The notes: a model not told the origin generated them from the sequence alone. Positions 37,639-47,847 are shown, counted from the first letter of the stretch. The stretch: DNA of 64,000 nucleotides from Actinocatenispora rupis (GCF_016861975.1 NZ_BOMB01000029.1:1-64000); one strand, 5' to 3'. Made by a program: numbers and translations.

Positions 37639-39144
37639 TCACGCACCCGAAGCGGCGTACCGGTAGGTGGTGATGCTGTGGCCGGGTGCGGGGACGGTGT
37701 CGCCGCGGGGTGGCGCGACGGCGGCCAGATCGTGCGTCCCGTCGGTACGCCAGGCGCCGGTGGCGTGCGCGGATCCCGGGAACCGTACGGGAAAGGCGGT
37801 GTCGGCGGTGGTGTTGTTGACGACGACGAGCGTCCACTCCCGCCCGGTACGGAACGCCAGCGCGTGGACGCCGTCGGGCGTGCCGGTCACCTCGTGCCGC
37901 ACCGCGCCGGGGCGTACGAAACGGCTGAAGTTTCCCAGTGCCCACAGGCGTTTCGTCGGGTAGAGCCGGTAGTTGTGGTGGCTGGAATACTGCGGGTCGT
38001 AGTAGACGAGGCCGTCGTTCCAGCCTTCCGGGTTTGCCTGGCCGGTGCAGGACGCGCCGGTCGTCGGGTCGCAGCCGAGCGCCGCCGACATCGCCACCCA
38101 CCACTGGAACGCGGAGTCGTCGGCCTGCGTCAGGTCCTGCGCGACGATGTCGGCGAGGGCGAGACCGCCGGTGATGGTCGGGTCGTACCCCTGGCTCCAC
38201 GCCGGCTTGCCGCCGGCCAGTACCGAACAGCAGATTTCGGTGGCCCACAACGGTTTCCCGTACCCGTGGGCGAGGTCGCGCGCCTGGTTGAGCGTCGCGT
38301 CCGACGGGAAGTCGTACGTGTGGTGGGCGAGCGCGGTGGTGGCCGCCGCCGCGCCCGGGTCGGACATCCACTGCGGCGTCTCCGGCAGGAACTGCGTGTC
38401 CACCCGGCTGGACTCGTCCGCGATGATCCCCGTACCGGCGGGCAGCGCGGCGCGCAGCGCGGTCAGCGTGTCCGCCCGCCGATCCGCCGGTACGGCCATG
38501 CCCTCCTGCGTGCACTCGCCGCGCGTGTAGTCCGGCTCGTTCATCGGGCTGACGTGGTTCACGTTGGCGTGCCAGGAATCCCGGGCGTGTCTGACCACAG
38601 TGGACAGATATTCCGCGTAGGCCCGCTCGGCGCCCGGCGTCAGCGTGCCGCCGCACGACTGGTGGTTGGTGGTGAAGTCCGGCGGCGCGCTCACCGCGAA
38701 CCCGATCACGTCCGGCACCCGGTACTTCGCCGCCAGCTTGAGCATCGCCGTACCGCCGGCGTCCACCGACCAGTCGTACCGGCCGGGGGCCTGGTAGAAG
38801 GTGTCGGGGGCGCGGTTCCTGGCGCCCAGCTCGGACTCGCCGCCGGTCGGCACGGTGACGCCGACGCCGCCACCGCCGATGTTCCAGCGCCACTGGCTGA
38901 GCGCGATCCCGCCGTCCGGGGAGAACAGCAGCCGGGCCAGCTGCTCCCGTACGGGTGCGGGAAAGCGCGCGACGTCGATCGTCCACCACGCGCCGGACGC
39001 GCCGAACCCGGTCATCGTCTGATGTGCTTTCGCTTGTACCACAACGGTTTCCGGGGCCGCGCCGGCCGGTGCGCCGGTGAGTACGGTGATCGCGGCGGTC
39101 AGGGACACGAGCGCGGCGAGTGCGCGTCGACGGGCCATCGTCAC
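37639..39144 (-). CDS. Secreted GH30-family glycoside hydrolase (501 aa)
   Basis: A signal peptide (basic MTMARRR, hydrophobic stretch, cleavage near APAGAA) is followed by the TIM-barrel start MTGFGASGAWW. Acid/base Glu lies in SPMNEPDY (~residue 200) and nucleophile Glu in WATEICC (~300), and a C-terminal beta-sandwich closes the protein. GH30 includes glucosylceramidases, xylanases and endo-beta-1,6-galactanases; the N-terminal WRWNIGGGGVG is closest to the last group in my judgement. Confidence 0.83.
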   Translation of the reverse strand: MTMARRRALAALVSLTAAITVLTGAPAGAAPETVVVQAKAHQTMTGFGASGAWWTIDVARFPAPVREQLARLLFSPDGGIALSQWRWNIGGGGVGVTVPTGGESELGARNRAPDTFYQAPGRYDWSVDAGGTAMLKLAAKYRVPDVIGFAVSAPPDFTTNHQSCGGTLTPGAERAYAEYLSTVVRHARDSWHANVNHVSPMNEPDYTRGECTQEGMAVPADRRADTLTALRAALPAGTGIIADESSRVDTQFLPETPQWMSDPGAAAATTALAHHTYDFPSDATLNQARDLAHGYGKPLWATEICCSVLAGGKPAWSQGYDPTITGGLALADIVAQDLTQADDSAFQWWVAMSAALGCDPTTGASCTGQANPEGWNDGLVYYDPQYSSHHNYRLYPTKRLWALGNFSRFVRPGAVRHEVTGTPDGVHALAFRTGREWTLVVVNNTTADTAFPVRFPGSAHATGAWRTDGTHDLAAVAPPRGDTVPAPGHSITTYRYAASGA

Positions 39145-39263
39145 TCCTCGGGGCGTGAGGGTGCGTGCTTCGCACGAGACTGGCCCGGCCCGGCGCCGGT
39201 GTCAAGATAAGTACTAAAAAATTGAAAAACGGCCCCGCGTGGAGCGGTCGGTGGCGGCGCGGG

Positions 39264-39746
39264 TCAGGCGTCGGAGAGGTCGTCGGTCGCGCCGCGCCCC
39301 GCCTCCGCCGTACGCCGGAAAAAGTCCGCGAGCAGCTCCAGCTCGGCCGCGTCGTACCTGGCGCAGATGTCGTCCATCGAGCGGTTCATCCCCGCGTACA
39401 GCCGGAGCACCTCCGCGGTACGGTCGCGCACCGCGCGCACGGTGACCGCGCGACGGTCGACCGCGTCACGCTCCCGGACGATCCACTTCTCCCGCTCCAG
39501 CCGGTCGAGGATGCCGGTGATGGTGGCCGGGTGCAGCCCGGCGCGCCGGGCCAGCGCGCTCGGCCCGATCGGCCCGTGCCGGGTGATCAGGTCGAGGCAG
39601 TCGAGGTCGACGTCCTTGAGCCCGAGCTGCCGGCCGACCTGGTGGTTGAGGAGCGAGAGCTGGCTGCTGAGGTCCCGCAGCGACGTCTTGATCGACGTAC
39701 GGGACCGGCGGCGGCGCCGCGCGTCCTCCTGCGTTTCGGCAGTCAT
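39264..39746 (-). CDS. MarR-family regulator (160 aa)
   Basis: The winged helix is complete: GPIGPSALARRAGLHPATIT as recognition region, then DRLEREKWIVRERDAVDRRAVTVRA with the DRR wing. It is divergent from the sulfatase gene at 39909, which it may control. The intergenic 160 bp contains no clear palindrome that I could single out. Confidence 0.85.
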   Translation of the reverse strand: MTAETQEDARRRRRSRTSIKTSLRDLSSQLSLLNHQVGRQLGLKDVDLDCLDLITRHGPIGPSALARRAGLHPATITGILDRLEREKWIVRERDAVDRRAVTVRAVRDRTAEVLRLYAGMNRSMDDICARYDAAELELLADFFRRTAEAGRGATDDLSDA

Positions 39747-39908
39747 ACCGTCCGCTCCTCGTAACGTATGCCGTGCGTACGGCAACGATACCGGGTCGCG
39801 GTGCGGTTGACCCGGGTCCTCCGCCCGGCCTAGGTTGCCGACCGACGGGCAGGCGGCCCGATCGCGGTCGCCGCGCCCGGAACGAGTACGACCGGACGGA
39901 GCCGACCC

Positions 39909-41288
39909 ATGCCCGCAGCCCGCCGTCCCAACGTGATCCTCATCGTCTCCGACGACCACGGGTACGCCGACCGTTCGGCCCTCGGGCTCCGGGACGACGT
40001 GGCGACACCGGCGCTGGACCGGCTCGCCGCCGGCGGCGTCTCCTGCACCGAGGCGTACGTGACGGCGCCGGTGTGCAGCCCGTCGCGCGCGGGCCTGATG
40101 GCCGGCCGCTTCCAGGAACGGTGGGGCGCCCGCTGGTTCGACTCGTCGCGGTTCGCGCCGGACGGCGCCAGCCTCGCCGAACGCTTCACCGAGAACGGCT
40201 ACGCCACCGGGTACTTCGGCAAGGTCCACTATGGACCGGAGCGCCCCGGCGACCGCGCCTGCCCGCCGCACCACGGCTTCGCCGAGTCGTACTACGGGCT
40301 CGCCGGGATGCAGCAGGGCCGGCTGCACTACCTGCGGCACTCGACCGCCGCCGTCGAGGAGTACGGGCCGGAGGCGTCGTGGCGGATGGCCGTGCAGCCG
40401 ATGTACGAGGGGGACGAGCCGGTCGAGCTGGAGGGCTTCCTCACCGCCGAACTCGGCCGGCGCGCGCGGGATTTCGTTGCGCGGCACGAGAATGCGCCGT
40501 TCTTCTGCATGGTCGCGTTCAACGCGGTGCACAACTTCTGCTGGCAGCTGCCGCCCGAGGAGCTCGACCGCCGCGGGCTGCCCGGCTTCGAGGACTGGGA
40601 TCCCGGCGTCGGCGACTACGTCGACTGGTACGACGGGGCGATCAGCCCCAAGCTCCCCGACGGCCGCGCGTACTACGCGGCGCAGCTCGAACTGATGGAC
40701 GCCGAGATCGGCCGCCTGCTGGACGAGCTGGACGCGCGTGGCCTCGCCGACGACACGATCGTCGTCTACACCACCGACAACGGCGGATCCACCTGCAACT
40801 ACGGCGACAACACGCCACTCGCCGGTACCAAGTACACGTTGTGGGAGGGTGGGATCCGCGTGCCGATGCTGGTGCGCTGGCCGGGCGGTGACGTACCGGC
40901 GGGTGTGGAGCGCGCCGGCCTCGTCTCCACCGTCGACCTGTACCCGACGCTGCTCGGGGCCACCGCCGCGCCGTACGCGGACACCGACGGGGTGGACCTG
41001 CTTCCGTTGCTGCGCAACGGATCCGGCGGGCACGACGAGCTGCACTGGGAGTGTGGCTGGCAGTGGGCCGTGCGCCGCGGCGACTGGAAGCTCCGGTACG
41101 TGCAGCCCGACTCGCCGTACGCCGACGGCATCCGTACGGTCGAGCACACCGACCCGGGCCGCGGCCTCACCCTGTACGACCTGGCCGCCGACCTCGGCGA
41201 GACCCGCGACCTCGCCGCCGACCACCCCGACCTGGTACGCGAGCTGACCGGGCGGCACGAGTCCTGGCGCGCCGCCCTCGCCGGCTGA
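39909..41288 (+). CDS. Sulfatase (459 aa)
   Basis: Type I sulfatase: metal-binding DD in LIVSDDHGYAD, the CSPSRAGLMAGR signature whose Cys56 would become formylglycine, and later TTDNGG (metal) and TKYTLWEGG motifs. No signal peptide is visible, so it may act in the cytoplasm or be exported otherwise. It needs a formylglycine-generating enzyme that is not in this window. Substrate unknown; neighbouring GH30 suggests sulfated glycans. Confidence 0.88.
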   Translation: MPAARRPNVILIVSDDHGYADRSALGLRDDVATPALDRLAAGGVSCTEAYVTAPVCSPSRAGLMAGRFQERWGARWFDSSRFAPDGASLAERFTENGYATGYFGKVHYGPERPGDRACPPHHGFAESYYGLAGMQQGRLHYLRHSTAAVEEYGPEASWRMAVQPMYEGDEPVELEGFLTAELGRRARDFVARHENAPFFCMVAFNAVHNFCWQLPPEELDRRGLPGFEDWDPGVGDYVDWYDGAISPKLPDGRAYYAAQLELMDAEIGRLLDELDARGLADDTIVVYTTDNGGSTCNYGDNTPLAGTKYTLWEGGIRVPMLVRWPGGDVPAGVERAGLVSTVDLYPTLLGATAAPYADTDGVDLLPLLRNGSGGHDELHWECGWQWAVRRGDWKLRYVQPDSPYADGIRTVEHTDPGRGLTLYDLAADLGETRDLAADHPDLVRELTGRHESWRAALAG

Positions 41289-41361
41289 CGGCGACCCGCT
41301 GGGTGGGACGGCACCCCGGGAACCCGCTCGCCCAACGGTCCGACCACGTACCATCGCGCGG

Positions 41362-42432
41362 ATGAGTGCAAAAGCCCCGTGGCCGCCCGTCGGCACCTGC
41401 GTGGCGCACCGCGGCGCCTGCGGTACGACGCCGGAGAACACCGTCGTCGGGTGCGTCGAGGCCATCCGGCAGGGCGCGCTGGCGATCGAGGTCGACCTGC
41501 AGCGCACCAGCGACGACGAGCTGGTCATCGCGCACGACAGCACGATGGCCCGCACCACCGACATCGCCCAGGTGCTCCCGGACCGGGCGGACACCCGGCT
41601 GGCCGAGCTGAGCCTCGCCGAGCTGCGCAAACTCGACGCCGGGTCGTGGTTCGACCCGCGGTTCGCCGGCGCCACCGTGCCCACCCTCGGCGAGCTGCTC
41701 GACGCGATCGCCGGCCGCGCCACGCTGCTCGTCGAGATGAAGTGGCCGGACCGGTTCCCCGGCATCGAGGCCCAGCTCGTCACCGAACTCCGGCGCTGCC
41801 TCGGCCCCGCCCTCGACCGGGCCGACCTGCCGCCCGTCGCGCTCCAGGCCACCGACCCCGACCTGCTGCGTACGCTGCGCGACCTGGTGCCGCCGACCGT
41901 GCCGCTCGTCCTCATGACCGGCGTACGGCCGCCCCTCGACCTCGCCGACTTCGCCGGCCTCGGCGACTGGATCTCCGCGTACGTGCCGCTCGGCCGCGAG
42001 CTGCCCGACGGGTACGTCGACGCCGTACACGGGCACGGGGTGCGGGTCCTGCCCTGGACCGTCGACGCGCCCGAGGGGGTCGCCGCGATGGCCGCGCTCG
42101 GCGCCGACGGCGTCATCACCAACCACCTGCCGTACGCGGCGCCCGTGCTGCGCGGCGACCCCAGCGGCCTCGCCCGTACGCCGGTGCGGGTCGCCCGCGC
42201 CTCGGTGCCGGACGAGTACACGGTGCTGACCGCGGACGCGGACACCGACCTCGGCGGCTGGGCGCTCCGCAACCAGCTGATGGAACGCCAGTGGCTGCCC
42301 GACACCACGCTCGCCGCCGGCGCCGACCTCGTCATGCCCGCGCCGGACCCGGCGTACCTGGACAACTACGGCGACACGCTCACCCTGTACGACCCCACCG
42401 GCGCCGTCGTCGACCTGCACTTCTACCGCTGA
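41362..42432 (+). CDS. Glycerophosphodiester phosphodiesterase with C-terminal lamin-tail-like domain (356 aa)
   Basis: GDPD catalytic features: AHRGACGTTPENTV at the start (His, Glu), EVDLQRTSDDELVIAHD (Glu, Asp, His) and LLVEMKWP. The last ~85 residues (EYTVLTADADTDLGGWALRN, then LTLYDPTGAVVDLHFY) look like a lamin-tail/LTD beta-sandwich, an unusual partner. No signal peptide. It ends at a hairpin facing pfkA. Confidence 0.85.
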   Translation: MSAKAPWPPVGTCVAHRGACGTTPENTVVGCVEAIRQGALAIEVDLQRTSDDELVIAHDSTMARTTDIAQVLPDRADTRLAELSLAELRKLDAGSWFDPRFAGATVPTLGELLDAIAGRATLLVEMKWPDRFPGIEAQLVTELRRCLGPALDRADLPPVALQATDPDLLRTLRDLVPPTVPLVLMTGVRPPLDLADFAGLGDWISAYVPLGRELPDGYVDAVHGHGVRVLPWTVDAPEGVAAMAALGADGVITNHLPYAAPVLRGDPSGLARTPVRVARASVPDEYTVLTADADTDLGGWALRNQLMERQWLPDTTLAAGADLVMPAPDPAYLDNYGDTLTLYDPTGAVVDLHFYR

Positions 42433-42436
42433 CCGC

Positions 42437-42467
42437 CCGGCCCGGGGCCCACGTGGCGCCGGGCCGG
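42437..42467. terminator. Bidirectional hairpin between GDPD and pfkA
   Basis: Nine-base GC arms (42437-42445, 42459-42467) with a 13-nt loop between two convergent genes. No T-tract, as is usual in very high-GC actinomycetes. Confidence 0.5.
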
Positions 42468-42477
42468 TACGAGCGGG

Positions 42478-43509
42478 TCAGAGCAGGGCGCGCAGCTCGG
42501 CGCAGGTGTCGCCGGGCACGGTCTTGAGCCGGGCGACCGCGTCCGCCAGCGGTACCAGCTCGATCTCGGTGCCGCGCAGCGCCGACATCATCCCGTACTT
42601 GCCGTCGCGGACGGCCTCGACGGCGCGCCCGCCCAGCCGCGACGCCAACACCCGGTCGTACGCGGTCGGGGTGCCGCCGCGCTGGAGGTGCCCGAGCACG
42701 GTGGTGGTGACGTCGCGGTCGGCGCCGAGCCGGCGGCTGATCTCCAGCTGGAGCTGCCGCGCGATGCCGGCGAACCGCCGGTGCCCGAACTGGTCCACGT
42801 GCCCCTGGTCGAACTCCATCGTGCCGGGCGCCGGGACCGCACCCTCGGCCGCGACGAGTACGGCGTGGTTGTCGCCGGCCTCGAATCGGCGCTGCAGCCC
42901 GGCGCACACCTCGGCGATGTCGAACGGCGTCTCCGGAGTCAGCACCTGGTGCGCGCCGGCGGCGAGGCCGGAGTGCAGCGCGATCCAGCCGGTGTGCCGG
43001 CCCATCACCTCGACGATCATCACGCGCTGGTGCGACTCGGCGGTGGTGTGCAGCCGGTCGATCGCGTCGGTGGCGATCTCCACCGCCGTGTCGAACCCGA
43101 ACGTCACGTCCGTGCAGTCGATGTCGTTGTCGATCGTCTTCGGTACCCCGACGACCGGGATGTCGTGCGACGACAGCCAGTGCGCCGCCTGCAACGTCCC
43201 CTCCCCGCCGACCGGGATGAGGGCGTCGATGCCGTTCTCGTCGAGTACGCCGCGGATCGTGTCGATGCTGGACGTCAGGTGGTCCGGGTTGACCCGGGAC
43301 GAGCCGAGGATCGTGCCGCCCCGGGCGAGGATCCCGCGTACCCGCGACGGCACCAGGTCGACGTGATGGTTCTCCAGTACGCCGCGCCAACCGTCGCGGA
43401 AGCCGGTGACCTGCCAGCCGTGGTCCCGGACCGCGCGCAGCACCACCGCGCGGATGACCGCGTTGAGACCCGGGCAGTCGCCACCCCCGGTCAAGATACC
43501 GATACGCAC
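42478..43509 (-). CDS. pfkA: 6-phosphofructokinase (343 aa)
   Basis: Phosphorylates fructose 6-phosphate in glycolysis. Motifs GILTGGGDCPGLNAVIR, PVGGEGTLQ and VPKTIDNDID are present, then MGRHTGWIA. The GGEGT plus PKTID combination is that of the actinobacterial group III enzymes. Those I know of (for example from Streptomyces) use ATP although some relatives use PPi. I chose the GTG at 43509, which starts right at the first beta-strand. Confidence 0.92.
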   Translation of the reverse strand: MRIGILTGGGDCPGLNAVIRAVVLRAVRDHGWQVTGFRDGWRGVLENHHVDLVPSRVRGILARGGTILGSSRVNPDHLTSSIDTIRGVLDENGIDALIPVGGEGTLQAAHWLSSHDIPVVGVPKTIDNDIDCTDVTFGFDTAVEIATDAIDRLHTTAESHQRVMIVEVMGRHTGWIALHSGLAAGAHQVLTPETPFDIAEVCAGLQRRFEAGDNHAVLVAAEGAVPAPGTMEFDQGHVDQFGHRRFAGIARQLQLEISRRLGADRDVTTTVLGHLQRGGTPTAYDRVLASRLGGRAVEAVRDGKYGMMSALRGTEIELVPLADAVARLKTVPGDTCAELRALL

Positions 43510-43665
43510 GTGCGTGTCCCTTCCTCTGGCCAGACGGCACGGCGCTGTACCGGTCTTCCGCGAACAGGGTAGAGGGTGACCGGCGCCCCGCGGCAACGCA
43601 CCTTTGGTGAACCTTGAGCGTCCCGTCACACGCCCGTCATCGGCATGGTGTCCACCGGACCCCGA

Positions 43666-45105
43666 TCACCTGGTACTCGCGGCCGCGGTCACCGTCTCCT
43701 CCCGACGCGCGTCCGCCCCGCCCGGCGTACGGAGCAGGGCGAACGCGAGCGCCAGCCCGGCCGCGACCAGTACCGCGGCGACGAGGTAGCCGAGGTGGTG
43801 GCCGGCGACCCGGGCCGGTACGAGGGCGACACCGTCGGCGCGCAGCGCGGCGGTACGGGTGGCGGCGACGGTGGCCAGTACGGCCAGGCCGAGTGCCCCG
43901 CCCACCTGCTGCCCGGTGTTGAACAGCCCGGACACCAGCCCGGTGTCGTCCGGCGCGGCACCGGACATCGCGAACCCGGTCAGCGCCGGCATCCCGATCC
44001 CGAAGCCGAGTCCGACGAGGACGAGCGCGGGCAGGATCCGCGTCGGGTACCCGGCGGCGAGCGGAACCGTGGCGAACAGGGCGAGACCGGCGGCGATCGA
44101 CACCAGCCCGGCGAGCAGCACCCGGCGCGGGCCGTACCGGGCGATCAGGCGGGCGGAGAGCAGCAGCGAGGTGGCGGCGATGACCAGCGACACCGGCAGG
44201 AACGCCAGCCCCGTGCGCATCGCGTCGTACCCGCGGACCTGCTGCAGGTAGAGCGTGGTGAGGAACTGGAACCCGTACAGGCCGGCGACCATCGTCAGCA
44301 GGACGGCGATCGCGCCGGACACCGGCCGCGACCGGAAGATCCGCAGCGGTACCAGCGGGCTGGCCGCGGCGCGCTGGCGCAGTACGAAAGCGACGAGCAG
44401 GGCCACCGCGACGGCACCGGTACCGGCGGTCGCGAGCGGACCGTGCTGCTCGACCGTGACGATCGTGTACACGCCGAGCATCAGGCCGGCGGTCACCAGC
44501 AGCGCGCCCGGCACGTCGGCGCCGGACCGTACGCCGAGGCCCGGTTCGGCCGGCAGTGCCCGCATCGCGAGCGCGGCCGCGACCAGCCCGATCGGTACGT
44601 TGATCAGGAAGATCCAGTGCCAGCCGAGGCCCTGCGTCAGGACGCCGCCGAGCAGCGTACCGACGGACGCGCCGCCCGCCCCGACGAACGTGAACGCGCC
44701 GAACGCCCGCGCCCGTTCCCGCGGGTCGGTGAACGTCGTCGTCAGCATCCCGAGTACGACGGCCGAGGCGAACGCGCCGGCCACGCCCTGCGCGAAGCGC
44801 GCGACCACGAGTACCGCGGCGTCGGTGGCGAGTCCGCAGGCGAGCGACGTGGCCACGAACCCGAGCAGGCCGAGCGTGAACACGCGGCGGCGGCCGACCA
44901 GGTCGCCGAGCCGCCCGGCGAGCGGCAGCAGCCCGCCGAAACCGACCAGGTACGCGTTGAGCACCCACGCGAGCCCGGTCGGGCTGAACCGCAGGCCGTC
45001 CTGGATCGCGGGCAGCGCGACGGTCACGATCGTCCCGTCGAGGATGACCATGACCTGCGCGCCGCACAGCACCACCAGGGCGAACCATCGTTGGCGTGCC
45101 GACAT
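43666..45105 (-). CDS. MFS drug transporter, DHA2 (14-TMS) type (479 aa)
   Basis: The sequence has about 14 hydrophobic segments and the DHA2 motifs: LDGTIVTVALPAIQ in helix 1, GRLGDLVGRRRVF between helices 2 and 3, and GGASVGTLLGGVLTQGLGWHWIFLINVP at helices 5-6. A GGAGGCAAGGG site precedes the ATG at 45105. It probably exports an antibiotic or dye by proton exchange. Divergent from an HxlR regulator. Confidence 0.9.
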   Translation of the reverse strand: MSARQRWFALVVLCGAQVMVILDGTIVTVALPAIQDGLRFSPTGLAWVLNAYLVGFGGLLPLAGRLGDLVGRRRVFTLGLLGFVATSLACGLATDAAVLVVARFAQGVAGAFASAVVLGMLTTTFTDPRERARAFGAFTFVGAGGASVGTLLGGVLTQGLGWHWIFLINVPIGLVAAALAMRALPAEPGLGVRSGADVPGALLVTAGLMLGVYTIVTVEQHGPLATAGTGAVAVALLVAFVLRQRAAASPLVPLRIFRSRPVSGAIAVLLTMVAGLYGFQFLTTLYLQQVRGYDAMRTGLAFLPVSLVIAATSLLLSARLIARYGPRRVLLAGLVSIAAGLALFATVPLAAGYPTRILPALVLVGLGFGIGMPALTGFAMSGAAPDDTGLVSGLFNTGQQVGGALGLAVLATVAATRTAALRADGVALVPARVAGHHLGYLVAAVLVAAGLALAFALLRTPGGADARREETVTAAASTR

Positions 45106-45187
45106 CCCTTGCCTCCCAAAAAGGTGCACGACTTGTTACTGAGGCCATCATGTGTGACCATCGAGGTCGGCGTAAGGAGGCACATTC

Positions 45188-45574
45188 ATGTCACGGAGTA
45201 CCACCGATGTACCAGCGCAGGTGGCGGGCGCCGACGCGTGCACCGTGCGTGAGGTACTCGACAGGGTCGGCGGCAAGTGGTCGATCGGCGTGATCGTGGA
45301 GGCGAGCCGCGGGCCGGTCCGGTTCACCGAGCTGGAGCGGGCGGTCGAGGGCATCAGCCGCCGCATGCTCACCCTGACCCTGCGCAATCTCGAACGCGAC
45401 GGGCTGCTCACCCGCACCGTCCACCCGACCGTTCCGCCGAAGGTGGAGTACGTGGCGACGCCGATGGCGCGCGAGCTGTACGACGCGCTCCTGACCCTCA
45501 CCACCTGGGCCGACCGGCACCGTGGCGACATCGCCGCCGCCCGCCACCGGTACGACGAGGCGCGCGCGGACTGA
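45188..45574 (+). CDS. HxlR-family regulator (128 aa)
   Basis: Typical HxlR winged helix: CTVREVLDRVGGKWSIGVI with the conserved Cys and GGKW, then GISRRMLTLTLRNLERDGLL. The Cys may respond to electrophiles. An AAGGAGG site precedes the ATG. The 82-bp divergent space with the MFS gene is the probable control region. Confidence 0.87.
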   Translation: MSRSTTDVPAQVAGADACTVREVLDRVGGKWSIGVIVEASRGPVRFTELERAVEGISRRMLTLTLRNLERDGLLTRTVHPTVPPKVEYVATPMARELYDALLTLTTWADRHRGDIAAARHRYDEARAD

Positions 45575-45659
45575 GCCGAACCGGCCGCCGGTTCCCCTTC
45601 TCCTCTGTTGGAACGTGGTGCAGGATGTGCGGAGGCGTTTGAAACAGGGGAGTGGCGAC

Positions 45660-47834
45660 GTGAACGTTCAGACCAGCCGGGGCGGCGAGCAGGTCGGCAT
45701 CGCGTACGACGAGACGCACCGGGTGTGGCTGCTCCGCACCCCGCACTCGGCGTACGCGGTGGCCTGCCCGAGCAGCGTGACCGTGCACCACCAGGAGATC
45801 CCGGACCCCCTCCTCCACGTGTACTGGGGCGAACCGGTCACGCTGGCCGACGCCGTACACATCGGGACGGTCAAGCGGCAGCGGTGGAGCCGGCGCGGCT
45901 TCGAGTCACCGCTCGACGGGGCCGAGGAGTACCCCGTGCGGGGTGGGATCCGGTTCGGGCGGGCGGCGCTCGCGGCGCGGTTCGGCGCCACGCGGTCGAT
46001 CGAGTGGCGGCTGGTCGGCAGCAACACCACCCGGGACGGCGACACGCACCAGCTCACCGTCGAGTTCGCGGACGGACCGCTGCACCTGGCCCTGCACTAC
46101 CGGATCCGCGCGGACACCGACGTGATCGAGCGGTGGGCGGTCGTCACCAACACCGGCGACACCCCGATCGAACTCGACCGGTTCGACTCCGCGACGTGGA
46201 CCGTACCGGAGGCCGACGAGTACCGGCTGAGTCACCTGTCGGGGCGGTGGAGCGCGGAAACCCAGCTGCGCCACCAGATCCTGACCGACGGCGAGTTCGT
46301 CATCGGCAGTCGCCGCGGCACCACCAGCCACCAGGCCAACCCCTGGTACGCGATCGACGACGGGTCGGCGACCGAGGAGTCCGGCACTGTCTACAGTGGA
46401 GCGTTGGCGTGGTCCGGGGTCTGGCAGCTGGCCACGCAGAAGCTGTCGCACGGCGGTGTCCAGGTACTCGGCGGGGTCGGGCACGACGGCTTCGGCCCGT
46501 ACCGGCTGGCGCCCGGGGAATCGCTGACCGCGCCGGTCTTCGCCGGCCTGTACACGGCCGACGGGTTCGGCGGCGCGAGCCGGGCGTGGCACGCGTACCA
46601 GCTGCGGCACGTCATGCCGAACCCCGACGCCGACCGGCCCGTACTGTACAACTCTTGGGAGGCAACGGGTTTCGACGTCAACGAGGAGAACCAGAAGGCG
46701 CTCGCGGCGCGCGCCGCGAGCATCGGCTGCGAGCTGTTCGTGATGGACGACGGCTGGTTCGGCGCGCGCGTCGACGACCACGCCGGCCTCGGCGACTGGA
46801 CCGTCAACCCCGAACGCTTCCCCAACGGGCTCGCCCCGCTGATCGACGAGGTGCACCGGCTCGGCATGGACTTCGGCATCTGGGTCGAACCCGAGATGGT
46901 CAACCCCGACTCCGACCTGTACCGCGAACACCCCGACTGGGTCTACCACTTCGCCGACCGTACCCGGCACACGATGCGGAACCAGCTCGTCCTCAACCTC
47001 GCCCGCCCCGACGTCGCCGACTGGCTGTACGACCGGATCGACGCGCTGCTCTCCGACCACGACATCCAGTTCGTCAAGTGGGACATGAACCGGCCGTTCA
47101 CCGAAGCCGGCTGGCCCGCCGAGACCGACAACCCCGAACGCCTCTGGCTCGACCACGTGCACAACCTGTACGCGGTGCTGGATCGCTTGCGCGCCAAGCA
47201 TCCCGGCGTCGCGTTCGAATCCTGCTCCGGCGGCGGCGCCCGGATCGACATGGGCATCCTCGCCCGCACCGACCAGGTCTGGACCTCCGACAACACCGAC
47301 GCCCCCGACCGGCTGATCATCCAGCACGGCTACAGCCAGGTGTACCCCGCGCGCGCCATGTCCTGCTGGGTCACCGACGTGCCCAACTTCCTCGACCCGC
47401 GTACGGTCCCGCTCCGCTACCGGTTCCACGCCGCGATGGCCGGCGTACTCGGCGTCGGCGGCGACCTGTCCGAATGGTCCGACGCCGACCTCGCCGAAGC
47501 CACCGACCTGATCGCCGAGTACAAGACCGTCCGGACCATCGTCCAACATGGACAGTTGTACCGGCTGCGGCCGCCGTCCCCCGGACTCTCCGCCGTCCAG
47601 TACGTGGCACCCGACCGGTCCGAAGCCGTCGTCCTCGCGTACCTCGGGGCACAACGGTTCGGGGAAAGGCCGCCACTGCTGCGACTCGCCGGACTCGACC
47701 CGCACGCCCGGTACCGCGTCGACGGCGTCGACGACCCGCTGACCGGGGCGGCGCTGCACGGGTTCGGGCTGCCGTTGCGGCTCAACGGCGACTACGACAG
47801 TACGCTGCTGCACCTCACGCGGGTCGGCGACTGA
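45660..47834 (+). CDS. GH36 alpha-galactosidase (724 aa)
   Basis: Cleaves terminal alpha-galactose. An N-terminal beta-supersandwich is followed by the barrel with NSWEATGFDVNEE, LFVMDDGWFG, the nucleophile Asp in KWDMNRPF (~residue 474), CSGGGARIDMGIL and acid/base Asp in TSDNTDAPDR (~543). The length is standard for the ~80 kDa bacterial group. No signal peptide, so it is intracellular. The GTG at 45660 follows AGGGGAG. Confidence 0.92.
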   Translation: MNVQTSRGGEQVGIAYDETHRVWLLRTPHSAYAVACPSSVTVHHQEIPDPLLHVYWGEPVTLADAVHIGTVKRQRWSRRGFESPLDGAEEYPVRGGIRFGRAALAARFGATRSIEWRLVGSNTTRDGDTHQLTVEFADGPLHLALHYRIRADTDVIERWAVVTNTGDTPIELDRFDSATWTVPEADEYRLSHLSGRWSAETQLRHQILTDGEFVIGSRRGTTSHQANPWYAIDDGSATEESGTVYSGALAWSGVWQLATQKLSHGGVQVLGGVGHDGFGPYRLAPGESLTAPVFAGLYTADGFGGASRAWHAYQLRHVMPNPDADRPVLYNSWEATGFDVNEENQKALAARAASIGCELFVMDDGWFGARVDDHAGLGDWTVNPERFPNGLAPLIDEVHRLGMDFGIWVEPEMVNPDSDLYREHPDWVYHFADRTRHTMRNQLVLNLARPDVADWLYDRIDALLSDHDIQFVKWDMNRPFTEAGWPAETDNPERLWLDHVHNLYAVLDRLRAKHPGVAFESCSGGGARIDMGILARTDQVWTSDNTDAPDRLIIQHGYSQVYPARAMSCWVTDVPNFLDPRTVPLRYRFHAAMAGVLGVGGDLSEWSDADLAEATDLIAEYKTVRTIVQHGQLYRLRPPSPGLSAVQYVAPDRSEAVVLAYLGAQRFGERPPLLRLAGLDPHARYRVDGVDDPLTGAALHGFGLPLRLNGDYDSTLLHLTRVGD

Positions 47835-47847
47835 GTCGCGCTCAACG

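Noticed and set aside
39264-42365. 1033-codon minus-strand reading frame that includes the MarR gene
   Set aside because: Everything upstream of the MarR start at 39746 lies opposite the sulfatase and GDPD genes. It has shadow-like composition and no domain. Only the last 160 codons are real.
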